Positions 26,164-35,355 of a DNA stretch of 64,000 nt are shown in pieces (positions within the stretch are counted from its first letter, which is position 1; every line of letters starts with the position of its first letter). This stretch comes from Paenibacillus sp. DMB5 (GTDB lineage: Bacteria; Bacillota; Bacilli; Paenibacillales; Paenibacillaceae), in contig NZ_LRAC01000168.1 of NCBI RefSeq assembly GCF_001517085.1, positions 62,001-126,000 of the forward strand, written 5' to 3'. Position numbers and translations under genes: made by a program. A model generated the notes under the pieces. It did not search any database, was not told where the DNA came from, and saw only the letters and a program-made list of their open reading frames with translations.

Positions 26164-27702
26164 ATGAACCTGCTGATTGTGGACGACCAGAAGCATATCC
26201 GCGACGGGCTGCAGGCGATGGTGAGCCAGTTCCCGCAGCAGCCGGACAGTATCTACAGCGCGGCTAACGGTATTGAAGCGCTGCAGCTGCTCCGCCGGCA
26301 CAGCATCCAGCTCGTCATTACCGACATCCGCATGCCCGATATGGACGGCCTTGAGCTGATGGCCCGCACCCGGGAGGAGCAGCTGACCGTCGATTACCTG
26401 ATTATCAGCGGCTACGGCGATTTCGCTTATGCCCAGAAGGCCATTGGGCTGGGGGCAAAAGGCTATCTGCTCAAGCCTGTCAACCGCGAGGATCTGCAGG
26501 CCTCGGTGGAGCATGTGTGGCAGGAGATCATGACCCGGCAGGCAATGTCCCGCGACATGGAGCAGCTCTCCCGGTTGGCCCGGGAGACTGACCGCAAGGA
26601 GCTGAGCCTGTATATGCAGGGCTCGGCCTACGACGAGGCGTGGATTGGCAGGACGGAGCAGCAGCACCCGGAGCTGTGGGCCAGCTACCGGCTGTGCCTG
26701 CTCAGCGAGGAGCGGCGGATCAACCAGCCGGGCGCAAGCAGCGCCCACAGCATGGAGTCGCTCGCCTACAGCGTGTACGGCAGCGAAGGCTGCCTCTGCC
26801 TGCAGCGCCGCCCGCATCTGATTCTGGCGGTAGACGCTACCGCAGATACGGGGAAGCTGCCTGAGGTGCTTAAAGCTGCACAGATCGCGGCGACAGCAGC
26901 CATAACCGGGCCGCAGCAGGGCTTAAGGGCGCTGCCCGCTGCCTACACCGAGGTGCAGGAGCTGCATAAGCACAGCTATCTGTTCCCTGAGCTGCGCTGC
27001 ATTCTGCCGGAGAAAACGGCTGGGCTGGTGCAGCAGTGGCAGCTCCCCCATGAGGAGCTGTACGCCCTGTTCCGGTTCATCGGAGCGGATAGCGGCAGCC
27101 GGATCGCGGAAGGCATCTCTATGCTTTTTCATAAAAATGTACTGCAGCGCTATCACATCGGCTATACGGAAAGGCTGTGCCGGGCGGTGGTGCAGATGCT
27201 GGAGGAGTACGAGTGGGTGATCCGCCCCTACATGGGCGAGGATGCGCTGGATATTGATCCGCTGCGCAATCTCTACGATCATCCGGGTATCCGCGAATAT
27301 ATTCAGGCGCTCCAGCAGCAGATGCTGCGGCTAAGCCAGTTCTACCACGAATTCAAGTGCAGCTACCGTAACTCCCAGGACCTGAACGAGGCGATCCGCT
27401 TCATCCATGAGAATTACCACAAGCCGCTCGATCTGGCGATGGTGTCCAACCATGTGTCGCTGAACTACGCTTATTTCTCCAACCTGTTCAAGAAAAACGT
27501 CGGCAAGGGCTTCGCCGAATACCTGCGTGATGTCAGGCTGGATAAGGCGCGCCGTCTCCTGGCCGAAACGGAGTATAAGATCATCGAGATCACGCCGCTG
27601 GTCGGCTACGAAAGCTACAAAAGCTTCACCCGCGCCTTCCGCGAAGTCATGGGCATGCAGCCCACGGAGTACCGGCAGATGGTGCGGCGCAAGCAGGGGT
27701 AG
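26164..27702 (+). CDS. YesN-type response regulator with AraC output domain
   Basis: This 512-residue regulator has a receiver domain (about residues 1-120, with D7-D8, the phospho-acceptor D54 in VITDIRMPD, and Lys in LLKPVN). A long middle region follows, and the C-terminal AraC-type double helix-turn-helix (about 405-510) has LNYAYFSNLFKKNVGKGFAEYL and the ITPLVGYESYKSFTRAFRE block. It pairs with the preceding kinase and most likely controls the adjacent sugar transporter and glucanase genes. A TTG at 26161 is a possible start, better spaced from GGGAGG (10 bases) than the ATG at 26164. Confidence 0.93.
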   Translation: MNLLIVDDQKHIRDGLQAMVSQFPQQPDSIYSAANGIEALQLLRRHSIQLVITDIRMPDMDGLELMARTREEQLTVDYLIISGYGDFAYAQKAIGLGAKGYLLKPVNREDLQASVEHVWQEIMTRQAMSRDMEQLSRLARETDRKELSLYMQGSAYDEAWIGRTEQQHPELWASYRLCLLSEERRINQPGASSAHSMESLAYSVYGSEGCLCLQRRPHLILAVDATADTGKLPEVLKAAQIAATAAITGPQQGLRALPAAYTEVQELHKHSYLFPELRCILPEKTAGLVQQWQLPHEELYALFRFIGADSGSRIAEGISMLFHKNVLQRYHIGYTERLCRAVVQMLEEYEWVIRPYMGEDALDIDPLRNLYDHPGIREYIQALQQQMLRLSQFYHEFKCSYRNSQDLNEAIRFIHENYHKPLDLAMVSNHVSLNYAYFSNLFKKNVGKGFAEYLRDVRLDKARRLLAETEYKIIEITPLVGYESYKSFTRAFREVMGMQPTEYRQMVRRKQG

Positions 27703-27723
27703 CGGACGGTTTCTACCGGGGCA

Positions 27724-27773
27724 TAAAAAAGGCCTTAATCCAACGAAACGCTGGACTAAGGCCACCTTTTTTT
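27724..27773. terminator. Bidirectional terminator
   Basis: GGCCTTA and TAAGGCC enclose TCCA/TGGA, giving a long interrupted stem flanked by an A-run and seven T residues. It closes the two-component gene on the plus strand and the MetE-like gene on the minus strand. Confidence 0.85.
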
Positions 27774-28941
27774 ATACAGACTGGGTCTGCCAATACTGCT
27801 TGGCAATCCGCTGCCCTTGGTTAATCTTCGCCCATTGCTCGTCTTCCGTCAGCTCATTACCGCCGTCACAGGAGGCAAATCCGCACTGATGGGAGAGGAA
27901 CAGCCGGTCTTTATCAATAATCGTCGCTGCTTCATTCAGCAGTCTGACTACGCGCTCTTCATCATCAAGCGTATTGGTTTTGGAGGACAGCAGGCCGAGT
28001 ACAATCTCGGTATCCGGGCGATCCTTGAAGACAGCGAGAGCCTCAAGCGAGCCTGCGCGCTCATCATCCCACTCCAGGAAAAAGCGGTCATACTTCAGCT
28101 GCTTCAGGAACAGGTTGGCAATCTTAACGTACGAGCCCCCGCCCATGTTACGGGAGTCATAATTACCCCGGCAGTTGTGCGTCCACACCTTAAGCCCCAG
28201 GCTATGGCCGTAATCAATTACCGTGTTGTTAATATCAATGAATTCAGTGGCCAGCGCCTGTACTTCCTCCTGATTGATATTTTCGCCGGTATACGGGGAG
28301 TTCGGGTTATCATCTGCAAAAAGCTCCCACAGGCAGTCGTCGAACTGAATGATTTTACCGCCTGTAGCCGCAAATTCACCTACAAATTCCTTATACGCCT
28401 TAACGAGACCGTCCTTCAGCTCTTGTCTGTTCTTATATACGGCATCCTTGCCGCCAATGTTGTCGGACCAGGACAGCTCTCCGAAAATATGCGACGGCGA
28501 CGGGACACACAGCTTCGTTTCACGGTCACCGGCATGCTCCTGGAATTCTTTGAATATTTTGATAAAATGATGATTCTTCCCGCTCAGCTCACCTGTAATC
28601 CGCAGGCCGATATCTTTGCGCGTCTCATACTTTGAAGTGCCGTCTGTATCCCGGAAAAAGTACCCGTGATCCGCGATGTACCGCTCAACTCCCTCAAAGC
28701 CCCACACAAAATCCAGATGCCACATCGACTTGGAGTACTCGCCGTCCGTTATTACCGACAGGCCGTGCTCGATTTCCTTGTTCACTACATCCTTAATCGC
28801 CGCAGCCTCGCAAGTCTCATAACCGTCAAAATCCTCATAAAACGGATAGCTGATATCATCCCGGTGCTCAATCTGCGTTTTATATTTTAACAGTTCCGAC
28901 GGCCGTAACAGGCTGCCTACAATTTGAAATTTATTACACAT
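27772..28941 (-). CDS. MetE C-terminal-like (cobalamin-independent methionine synthase) protein
   Basis: This 389-residue protein matches the MetE C-terminal TIM-barrel group that includes YxjG/YxjH of Bacillus subtilis. It transfers, or is thought to transfer, a methyl group to a thiol using zinc. The zinc-site pattern is visible as HNCRGNYD and the later CGFASCDGG. The start is the ATG ending at 28941, with GGAGGAGG 8 bases upstream; the longer open frame is not supported. It stands alone inside the glucan locus on the opposite strand. I see no S-box or T-box motif in its leader, so its regulation is unclear. Confidence 0.9.
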   Translation of the reverse strand: MCNKFQIVGSLLRPSELLKYKTQIEHRDDISYPFYEDFDGYETCEAAAIKDVVNKEIEHGLSVITDGEYSKSMWHLDFVWGFEGVERYIADHGYFFRDTDGTSKYETRKDIGLRITGELSGKNHHFIKIFKEFQEHAGDRETKLCVPSPSHIFGELSWSDNIGGKDAVYKNRQELKDGLVKAYKEFVGEFAATGGKIIQFDDCLWELFADDNPNSPYTGENINQEEVQALATEFIDINNTVIDYGHSLGLKVWTHNCRGNYDSRNMGGGSYVKIANLFLKQLKYDRFFLEWDDERAGSLEALAVFKDRPDTEIVLGLLSSKTNTLDDEERVVRLLNEAATIIDKDRLFLSHQCGFASCDGGNELTEDEQWAKINQGQRIAKQYWQTQSV

Positions 28942-29193
28942 GATAAAATCCTCCTCCGTTATGCTCGCATCAAGTTCTTCGTGCTGTGATTGTAGCATGC
29001 GGCTGAGGCCTGCCGATAACACCTAAATGTCATATCTAGTTATAGGGAGGGGCTATAGCTCCCCAAAACCAAAATATTGGGCCTGTATATAAAATCCTGT
29101 ACCTTTTACCGGGCTTGCCCATTCGCTAGAATGAAGATGTACTTATTTGTAAGCGGTTTCCAAAGGGCTAGACTATTCTAAAGGAGGGCAAGT
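28942..29193 (+). promoter_or_regulatory. Divergent promoter region with cre-like site
   Basis: TTGTAAGCGGTTTCC at 29147-29161 matches the CcpA cre consensus WTGNAANCGNWNNCW at all but the last position. A weak promoter candidate (TTGCCC at 29115-29120, 17 bases, TGTACT at 29138-29143) lies just upstream. The cre-like site would then overlap the transcription start of the large GH16 gene and mediate glucose repression. Confidence 0.6.
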
Positions 29194-31827
29194 ATGAAAC
29201 GATTGAACAAGGCTGATCCCCGGTTCTCACGTAAGGTGTGGAGTCTGTTTCTCGCGCTGGTAATGTTATCGGGCATAGGGCTGCTACCGGCTTCTAAGGT
29301 TCAGGCAGCGGCGACAACGGTAACGTCCATGGCTTATTTCTCGGCGGCAGACGGGCCGGTCATCTCCAAATCGGGTGTGGGACAAGCCAGCTACGGGTTT
29401 GTTATGCCAATATTCAATGGCGGCGCGGCAACCTGGAATGATGTCTCCGGCGATGTCGGCGTCAAAGTGAAGAAAAATGGCAACTGGGTAGACATCGACA
29501 GCGCAGGCGGCTTCGTATATAACCAGAACTGGGGGCACTGGAGCGACGGCGGTGCGAACGGCTACTGGTTCACTCTCAGCGCGACCACTGAAATTCAGCT
29601 CTACTCAAAGGCCAACAGCAACGTTACGCTGAATTACACACTGGCGTTCCAGAACGTCAACACGGCGACCATTACGTCGATGGCAGCAACGCAGGGTCCG
29701 GTGCTTACTGCAGGCTTTACCGGCAGTGCGGGCTTTACGTATCCGGTGTTCAACAACGATCCGAATCTCATCTACGCAGCAGTAGCCCAGGATCTGAAGC
29801 TGTCCGTCAAGCCGGTCAGCAGCAGCCAGTGGGTTAACATCGACAACAATGCGGCCAGCGGCTGGATCTACGACAGCAACTTCGGCCAGTTCACCGAAGG
29901 GGGCGGCGGCTACTGGTTCACAGTAACTGAATCCATTAACGTGAAACTTGAATCCAAAACCTCCGGGGCCAGCCTGATCTACACCATCAATTTCAATCAG
30001 CCGGTCCGCAATTCGTATGTACTGTCCGCCTACGACAGCAATACGACCTACACAGCCGACAATAACGGCTCCATCGGCTTCCCGCTCCCGAAAATTGACG
30101 GAGGTGCGCCGATCGGCAGCGAGCTGGGCAAGTTCGTCTATCAGATTAAAAAAGCGGGCGTATGGGTCGATCTCAGCAGCTCCGCCCAGAGCGGCTTTGT
30201 CTATGCAGGCAACGGGTACAATAACATGTCCGCCGCCAACCAGTGGGGATACTGGGCCGACTATATCTATGGCCTGTGGTTCCAGCCCATCCAGGAGAAC
30301 ATGGAAATCCGCATCGGCTATCCGCTGAACGGACAGACCGGCGGCAATGTCGGTAGCAACTATGTCTATTACAACTTTATCGGCAATCCTAACGCTCCAC
30401 GCCCGGATGAATCTGACCAGGAGGACATCGCCATCGGCACGCCGAGCGATCCGGCCATTGCCGGCATGAACCTCATCTGGCAGGATGAGTTCAGCGGCAC
30501 TGCGCTTGATACAAGCAAATGGAATTATGAGACCGGCTATTACATCAGCAACGACGTGAACAGCTGGGGCTGGGGCAACGCCGAGCTGCAGCATTATACC
30601 AACAGCACGCAGAACGTGTTCGTGTCCAATGGACAGCTGAACATCCGTGCCCTGAACGACCACCGTTCGTTCCCGCAGGACCCTAACCGGTACGCGGAAT
30701 ATTCCTCCGGCAAAATCAACACCAAAGACAACCTGTCCCTCCAGTACGGCCGCGTAGATATCCGCGCCAAGCTACCTACAGGTGACGGGATCTGGCCTGC
30801 GCTCTGGATGCTGCCTGAAGATGCCGCCTACGGCGCCTGGGCCGCTTCCGGTGAAATCGACATTATGGAAGCCAAAGGACGGCTCCCTGGTACAACCAGC
30901 GGCGCGATTCACTTCGGCGGCCAGTGGCCGGTGAACCGCTACATTGCCGGAGAATATCATTTCCCGCAAGGGCAGACTTTTGCGAACGATTACCACGTCT
31001 ATACGATGGTATGGGAAGAAGACAACATGAAATGGTATGTAGACGGCAAGTTCTTCTTCAAGGTCACCCGCGAGCAGTGGTATTCGGTAGCCGCACCGAA
31101 CAATCCGAACGCACCGTTCGACCAGCCGTTCTACCTGATCGTGAACCTGGCCGTCGGCGGCCATTTTGACGGCGGCCGGATACCGGCAGCGTCCGACATT
31201 CCGGCTACCATGCAAGTGGACTATGTACGCGTGTATAAGGAAGGCACCGGCGGCAATCCGGGTAACCCCGGCAATGTTGCGGTCAGCGGAGTCACCGTGA
31301 CACCGGCTACCTCGCAGATCGAAGTCGGGCAGAGCGTTCCATTAGCCGCTAATGTTGCACCTTCGAATGCTACCAATAAGGCAGTCAGCTGGTCTGTTTC
31401 CAACCCGGCGATTGCTTCCGTTAATGCCAGCGGCAGCGTAACCGGACTCGCGGCGGGCACCGTTACGGTAACCGCCACAACCGCTGACGGCGGCAAAACC
31501 GCCTCCAGCACCATTACCGTCGTAACCCCGCCGCCTGTCACCGTCGTCATCGGCGACAGCGTGCGCGGCCTGAAGAAGACAGGCAACAACCTGCAATTCT
31601 ACGTCAACGGCGCAACCTTCGCCGATCTGCACTACAAAATCAACGGCGGCGGCCAGCTCAATGTAGCCATGACCCCTACCGGCAACGGCAACTTCACTTA
31701 CCCGGTACTGAACCTGAAGCAGGGCGACACTGTAGAGTACTTCTTCACCTACAATCCAGGTCAGGGAGCACTCGACACCACTTGGCAGACTTATGTGCAT
31801 GGGGTGACGCAGGGGGTGCCACAGTAA
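29194..31827 (+). CDS. Secreted modular GH16 endo-beta-1,3-glucanase
   Basis: This 877-residue extracellular enzyme should cut beta-1,3-glucan (laminarin or fungal wall glucan). It has a signal peptide (about residues 1-36), then three repeats of roughly 110-135 residues each (about 40-152, 154-265 and 268-405), each holding a WV(D/N)(I/L)(D/S) block and an aromatic YW motif. The GH16 domain (about 424-680) carries the catalytic E554-I-D-I-M-E559. It is followed by a BIG2 Ig-like domain (about 690-775) and a C-terminal domain that looks like CBM56, a beta-1,3-glucan binding module (about 780-877). AAAGGAGGG precedes the ATG. I do not recognise the N-terminal repeats by family name. Confidence 0.93.
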   Translation: MKRLNKADPRFSRKVWSLFLALVMLSGIGLLPASKVQAAATTVTSMAYFSAADGPVISKSGVGQASYGFVMPIFNGGAATWNDVSGDVGVKVKKNGNWVDIDSAGGFVYNQNWGHWSDGGANGYWFTLSATTEIQLYSKANSNVTLNYTLAFQNVNTATITSMAATQGPVLTAGFTGSAGFTYPVFNNDPNLIYAAVAQDLKLSVKPVSSSQWVNIDNNAASGWIYDSNFGQFTEGGGGYWFTVTESINVKLESKTSGASLIYTINFNQPVRNSYVLSAYDSNTTYTADNNGSIGFPLPKIDGGAPIGSELGKFVYQIKKAGVWVDLSSSAQSGFVYAGNGYNNMSAANQWGYWADYIYGLWFQPIQENMEIRIGYPLNGQTGGNVGSNYVYYNFIGNPNAPRPDESDQEDIAIGTPSDPAIAGMNLIWQDEFSGTALDTSKWNYETGYYISNDVNSWGWGNAELQHYTNSTQNVFVSNGQLNIRALNDHRSFPQDPNRYAEYSSGKINTKDNLSLQYGRVDIRAKLPTGDGIWPALWMLPEDAAYGAWAASGEIDIMEAKGRLPGTTSGAIHFGGQWPVNRYIAGEYHFPQGQTFANDYHVYTMVWEEDNMKWYVDGKFFFKVTREQWYSVAAPNNPNAPFDQPFYLIVNLAVGGHFDGGRIPAASDIPATMQVDYVRVYKEGTGGNPGNPGNVAVSGVTVTPATSQIEVGQSVPLAANVAPSNATNKAVSWSVSNPAIASVNASGSVTGLAAGTVTVTATTADGGKTASSTITVVTPPPVTVVIGDSVRGLKKTGNNLQFYVNGATFADLHYKINGGGQLNVAMTPTGNGNFTYPVLNLKQGDTVEYFFTYNPGQGALDTTWQTYVHGVTQGVPQ

Positions 31828-31844
31828 GGTAGGCAGCCGTGGTA

Positions 31845-31897
31845 TAAAAAAAGACCTCAATTCCGCTCTTCAGAGCGTGTTGAGGTCTCTTTTTTTG
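31845..31897. terminator. Bidirectional terminator
   Basis: AGACCTCAA and TTGAGGTCT with an inner GCTC/GAGC pair form a long stem flanked by A- and T-runs. It separates the convergent glucanase and stalk-protein genes. Confidence 0.9.
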
Positions 31898-31943
31898 TTC
31901 TCAATAATCCATCGCCTTCGCCCTTTGGCTCTTAGGCAGCGGT

Positions 31944-33608
31944 TTAAGGTCTAACACTCATGATCTTTAATCGCCCGTTTTTGGCAGCCGCCCAATACAC
32001 AGCACCATCATAGTACACTGGCCGCTCAAACGAGTTTAACGGTAGTCCTCCGAGTGAGGTTGCAGGGGTGATAACTGTTCCTTCTTCAGATAACACCATG
32101 TAGAAGGTATCCTCATCTGTCGACCATAATATAACAATACGCTCATCCGCCGATACAACTTGCGGAGCAATAACATCTGTATCGTTATAATGGGTAAGCC
32201 AGTGTACACCGTAGTCCGTCACCTTTTCGAGCGGTGAATTATTACTGTCATTTATATCTGTTGATAGAGCACCGCTACGAACTTCTCCACCTGTAAACAT
32301 AGATTCGGAAACCTGTCCTGCTTGCGGGTCAAAGATCTGGACAAATAAATTCTGTTTCTCACTCTTTGCCTGCTCACTTATGGATTTGGCCGATGCACCG
32401 ACCAAAGCGACACCTTTACTTGTCTCTGCAAGTCCCCCAAGCTGTGCAAAAGTTTTATTGACTATATACATATCATAGTTTGCATTTGCTTCCAGATAGA
32501 AATGGAACAGTATTTCTGAGTCATCACCATATTTTCCGGAGCTATTATTAACTCTGAACCCGCGGGCGTACGCATCACCATGACTGGCAAAGAGGAAACC
32601 TGATAATTTCTTGCTGTAAATCAGGCTTTGGTTAAAAGAATGTCCGCTATAAGTATCATTTGGCAATGAATAAGGCGACATATCGGATATTTTTACAGCA
32701 ATGACATTATCGCTCTGATGGCCATCGTATCTTCTTTTGGAATGATAATTGACCAATATACCATCTGCTATTACCGAAACGGAGTTGCCATGAGCAAAGG
32801 GAACCTTGGTTTTTGCTGAGTCCGCATCACGCCATGGCGTAGATTTTCCTACAAACCCGGTTGTTTTCAGCTCTTGTCCTTCTGGTGAGTATTTTGAAAT
32901 AAAGACGGTTTCAATTGTAGCGTCTTCTGTCTCATTTGCTTTTCCCCAAATGACATAAAAGTTACCGTCGTCATCTGAAATGACATCTCCGAGAATAGGA
33001 TACTTTACTTGTAAGGTTAATGTTGTGCCGGGGGTTGTTATCTTAAGCTGATTGTTATCGGCATAGGCGTAAGCGAGACCCTCCCCTTTATAGGGAAATT
33101 GATGGACTGAGGAAATTTGTGCCCAATTATCTACTCCATACGCTTGTGTATTCTCCAGTTCGTCCACGATAATGACCCCTTCCTGTTCAATGGAAAGAAT
33201 CTGTTTTGCTGCGTCCCATGTCACTTCATAACCAAGATTCTCAACGACTGCACGAATGGGCAATAAGGTGCGTCCATTATAAATTTGTGGCGGAACATCT
33301 AACTGTACCGGAGATCCTCCGCTTACTTGCATTTGCTGGCTATCGATTTGTAAGCTTAGCGTTTTGTTACCTTTACTTACAGTCGTGGTCCGTGTACCAA
33401 CATCCCATTTAATAGTTGCGCCAATCTTCTCACAGACCGCACGAATGGGAACCAGTGTCCGGCCATCAAAAATAACGGGGGGCTGATCGAATTCGACTGA
33501 TTCCCCTTCAACGTTGACTCTTATATCATTACTTTTCGCATATGTGGTTGTACTTATCGCCGGCAAACACAACGATAATCCTAATAATAACGCCAGACAC
33601 TTCTTCAA
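31944..33608 (-). CDS. Secreted protein with two copper-amine-oxidase-like stalk domains
   Basis: This is a 554-residue exported protein. A signal peptide (about residues 1-24) is followed by two tandem stalk domains (about 28-85 and 90-148), each with the block GRTLVPIRAV or GRTLLPIRAV. The remaining 400 residues have no family I recognise and look like a beta-rich surface domain. The start is TTG at 33608, supported by GGAGG 9 bases upstream and by the signal peptide that begins there. Stalk domains in this genus usually anchor or space surface proteins, so a cell-wall or envelope role is likely but not proven. Confidence 0.85.
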   Translation of the reverse strand: MKKCLALLLGLSLCLPAISTTTYAKSNDIRVNVEGESVEFDQPPVIFDGRTLVPIRAVCEKIGATIKWDVGTRTTTVSKGNKTLSLQIDSQQMQVSGGSPVQLDVPPQIYNGRTLLPIRAVVENLGYEVTWDAAKQILSIEQEGVIIVDELENTQAYGVDNWAQISSVHQFPYKGEGLAYAYADNNQLKITTPGTTLTLQVKYPILGDVISDDDGNFYVIWGKANETEDATIETVFISKYSPEGQELKTTGFVGKSTPWRDADSAKTKVPFAHGNSVSVIADGILVNYHSKRRYDGHQSDNVIAVKISDMSPYSLPNDTYSGHSFNQSLIYSKKLSGFLFASHGDAYARGFRVNNSSGKYGDDSEILFHFYLEANANYDMYIVNKTFAQLGGLAETSKGVALVGASAKSISEQAKSEKQNLFVQIFDPQAGQVSESMFTGGEVRSGALSTDINDSNNSPLEKVTDYGVHWLTHYNDTDVIAPQVVSADERIVILWSTDEDTFYMVLSEEGTVITPATSLGGLPLNSFERPVYYDGAVYWAAAKNGRLKIMSVRP

Positions 33609-33645
33609 ATCTTTCAGCCTCCAATATGTAAGTTGAACCTATTTT

Positions 33646-34179
33646 TCAATTCCCGATAATCCATTCGCCTTCGCCCTTTGGCTCCTCGAAGCCGCTAAGA
33701 AAGGTATTTAATAGCTCCTCATTGATCGTAAAAGCAGCATTCGCATCAAAACGTTCACTCCGTACCTTCAGCCGCCTCCGCAGCTCATCCGGGTGCACCT
33801 TCAGGTAGATCAGCTTCCACCGGCCTCCCGCCTCTTCGATCAGCCGTTTATACTTGTCCCTTTCCGCCTTATTCCAGAAGCTGGAGTCCACTACAGCCGG
33901 TTTGCGCTCTTGGATGCACTGTGTAATCTGGTTTTGCAGACTGAGATGCGCCTCATTCAGATACTCCCGGTACTTCTCGGCCGGATAATCGATCCCGTAC
34001 CGCCCATGAACCGCCCACACCTCTTCATCAATAGACAGACGCGTGAAGCCGTACGGCTCTATTTTCTGCGAAAAGGTCGTCTTGCCCGAGCCCGCTATCC
34101 CGCACATCAGTACAACCAAAGGCTTATCCGAATCATGGTCTGGGCCGAGCAGCTGCTCCAGGTCTGCTTTTTGTAACAT
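33646..34179 (-). CDS. P-loop kinase of the AAA/zeta-toxin-like group
   Basis: This 177-residue ATP-binding protein has Walker A GIAGSGKTT at residues 27-35, a second conserved Asp in RLSIDEEVW, and an Arg-rich lid region (RRRLKVRSERFD). It resembles small kinases annotated as AAA_33 or zeta-toxin-like, which phosphorylate small molecules or sugars. No antitoxin is adjacent, so a true toxin role is unlikely. It follows the nucleotidyltransferase gene by 13 bases, so the two are co-transcribed. Confidence 0.85.
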   Translation of the reverse strand: MLQKADLEQLLGPDHDSDKPLVVLMCGIAGSGKTTFSQKIEPYGFTRLSIDEEVWAVHGRYGIDYPAEKYREYLNEAHLSLQNQITQCIQERKPAVVDSSFWNKAERDKYKRLIEEAGGRWKLIYLKVHPDELRRRLKVRSERFDANAAFTINEELLNTFLSGFEEPKGEGEWIIGN

Positions 34180-34192
34180 TGTATGTCCCTCC

Positions 34193-34972
34193 CTATCTGG
34201 CAGTAAGCTTAAGAGCCAGGTTTCGTATCTCCGTGCTTAGTCTTGGATTGGCCGGATACACCGCTTCAATAAACTCTAAAATGCATAACGCCGACTCTGG
34301 TACACGATCATATCCCTGCAGCATACCGCCAAGCTTTTCCGCAAAACCGGGGTACCGCTTCTCTAAACGTCGCTCATTCCCGAAGGGATCGGGGAAGTAA
34401 TCGACCTCCGGTTCCAGCAGATGAAGCACCGATAAAATCCGGTCGATCGCATGCCCCTGGATAAACCGCGCTGCCGACAGGCGCTCTCCTCTGGCATAAC
34501 GGCCCAGCCCCACATACAGGTTGGTTAATGCCTCGTTCAGCGGAAAGTCCAGAGCATCACACTTTTGACTCGGCAGCGCTCTGCGCGGTTTGGCAATAGC
34601 CGTGTTGTTATACAGCGGATCTTTCCATACCACCCGGCCCTCCGTATAAGCGGCATCGGTCAGCTCCCACTCCTCGAATATCGCGTATTCCCCGTAGATC
34701 CCGTCCTCGAACAGGATTTTGCAGCCCGCATCAGAATTTTTAAAAGCATACGCAAGCGGATGTGTCTCCTCCAGCCAATCCAGCCGGTCAATATACCTGT
34801 CCTTCTGCCCTGCTTCCACAATAACAAAAAAATCCAAATCCGAATACTCATCCATCCGCTCCAGCTCCACCCCCACCGATCCCACACCCAGCAGCAGAAG
34901 CGCCCCACCCTTACGTCCGAGCGTCTCCCCAATCTTATCCAGCCTTTGTAAAAGCAATTCTGTCCGCAGCAC
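34193..34972 (-). CDS. Nucleotidyltransferase-domain protein
   Basis: This 259-residue protein has a minimal nucleotidyltransferase fold: the GVGSVG block is followed by SDLDFFV with the two metal-binding aspartates, and the C-terminal half is helical. Relatives include small-molecule adenylyltransferases such as those acting on aminoglycosides or lincosamides, but no drug can be named. The start is a GTG ending at 34972 with GGGAGG 9 bases upstream; the open frame to 35020 runs into an upstream terminator hairpin. It is co-transcribed with the P-loop kinase. Confidence 0.82.
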   Translation of the reverse strand: MLRTELLLQRLDKIGETLGRKGGALLLLGVGSVGVELERMDEYSDLDFFVIVEAGQKDRYIDRLDWLEETHPLAYAFKNSDAGCKILFEDGIYGEYAIFEEWELTDAAYTEGRVVWKDPLYNNTAIAKPRRALPSQKCDALDFPLNEALTNLYVGLGRYARGERLSAARFIQGHAIDRILSVLHLLEPEVDYFPDPFGNERRLEKRYPGFAEKLGGMLQGYDRVPESALCILEFIEAVYPANPRLSTEIRNLALKLTAR

Positions 34973-35000
34973 GCTACTGTTCCTCCCTATTTCGGAATGC

Positions 35001-35041
35001 AAAAAGGGCCCAACCCACACTTGTCAGCGAGGTTGAACCCT
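35001..35041 (-). terminator. Terminator-like hairpin upstream of the nucleotidyltransferase gene
   Basis: On the minus strand AGGGTTCAACC pairs with GGTTGGGCCCT (two wobbles), followed by five T residues. It lies only about 29 bases before the GTG start, so it either ends transcription from the upstream genes or acts as a leader attenuator. Confidence 0.65.
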
Positions 35042-35160
35042 AAGGTTACATTGCCTTTGATTTTCTAGAGTTAAAATAGCATTGGTTGGGGGTGGGTGTC
35101 AATTGGGACGATGCGACGTTTTTCCATGGCTTCCTCACATTGAGAGAAATCATTTCTTGA

Positions 35161-35303
35161 CTACACAATCTCTTTATTAAAATGCCCTCTTGTGTCTGTT
35201 TCCTGATCAAAGACAGCATGATTCATTGAGCCATTTAATTTGCCAGAGGCTATATTAATGATTTTCACAACCTGCTCTTTGGATTCAACGGTTCGATTTT
35301 CAT
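35161..35303 (-). pseudogene. Small ORF of unknown function, probably frameshifted
   Basis: A GGAGG site lies 7 bases before the ATG at 35303, but that frame stops after 12 codons. If the A4 run just after the ATG were A5, the frame would run MKNRTVESKEQVVKII onward to TAG at 35161 as a 47-residue protein. I do not recognise it. It could be a genuine short gene or the 5' remnant of a longer one at the edge of the AT-rich cassette. Confidence 0.4.
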
Positions 35304-35355
35304 TTTGAATCCTCCTTCACTAACCACAATCGGTGAATACTGCATTTTTTTGAGC

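Noticed and set aside
33646..34972. Toxin-antitoxin system
   Set aside because: The zeta-like kinase has no epsilon-type antitoxin, and its partner is a nucleotidyltransferase of a different size and fold from MntA/HepT-type pairs.
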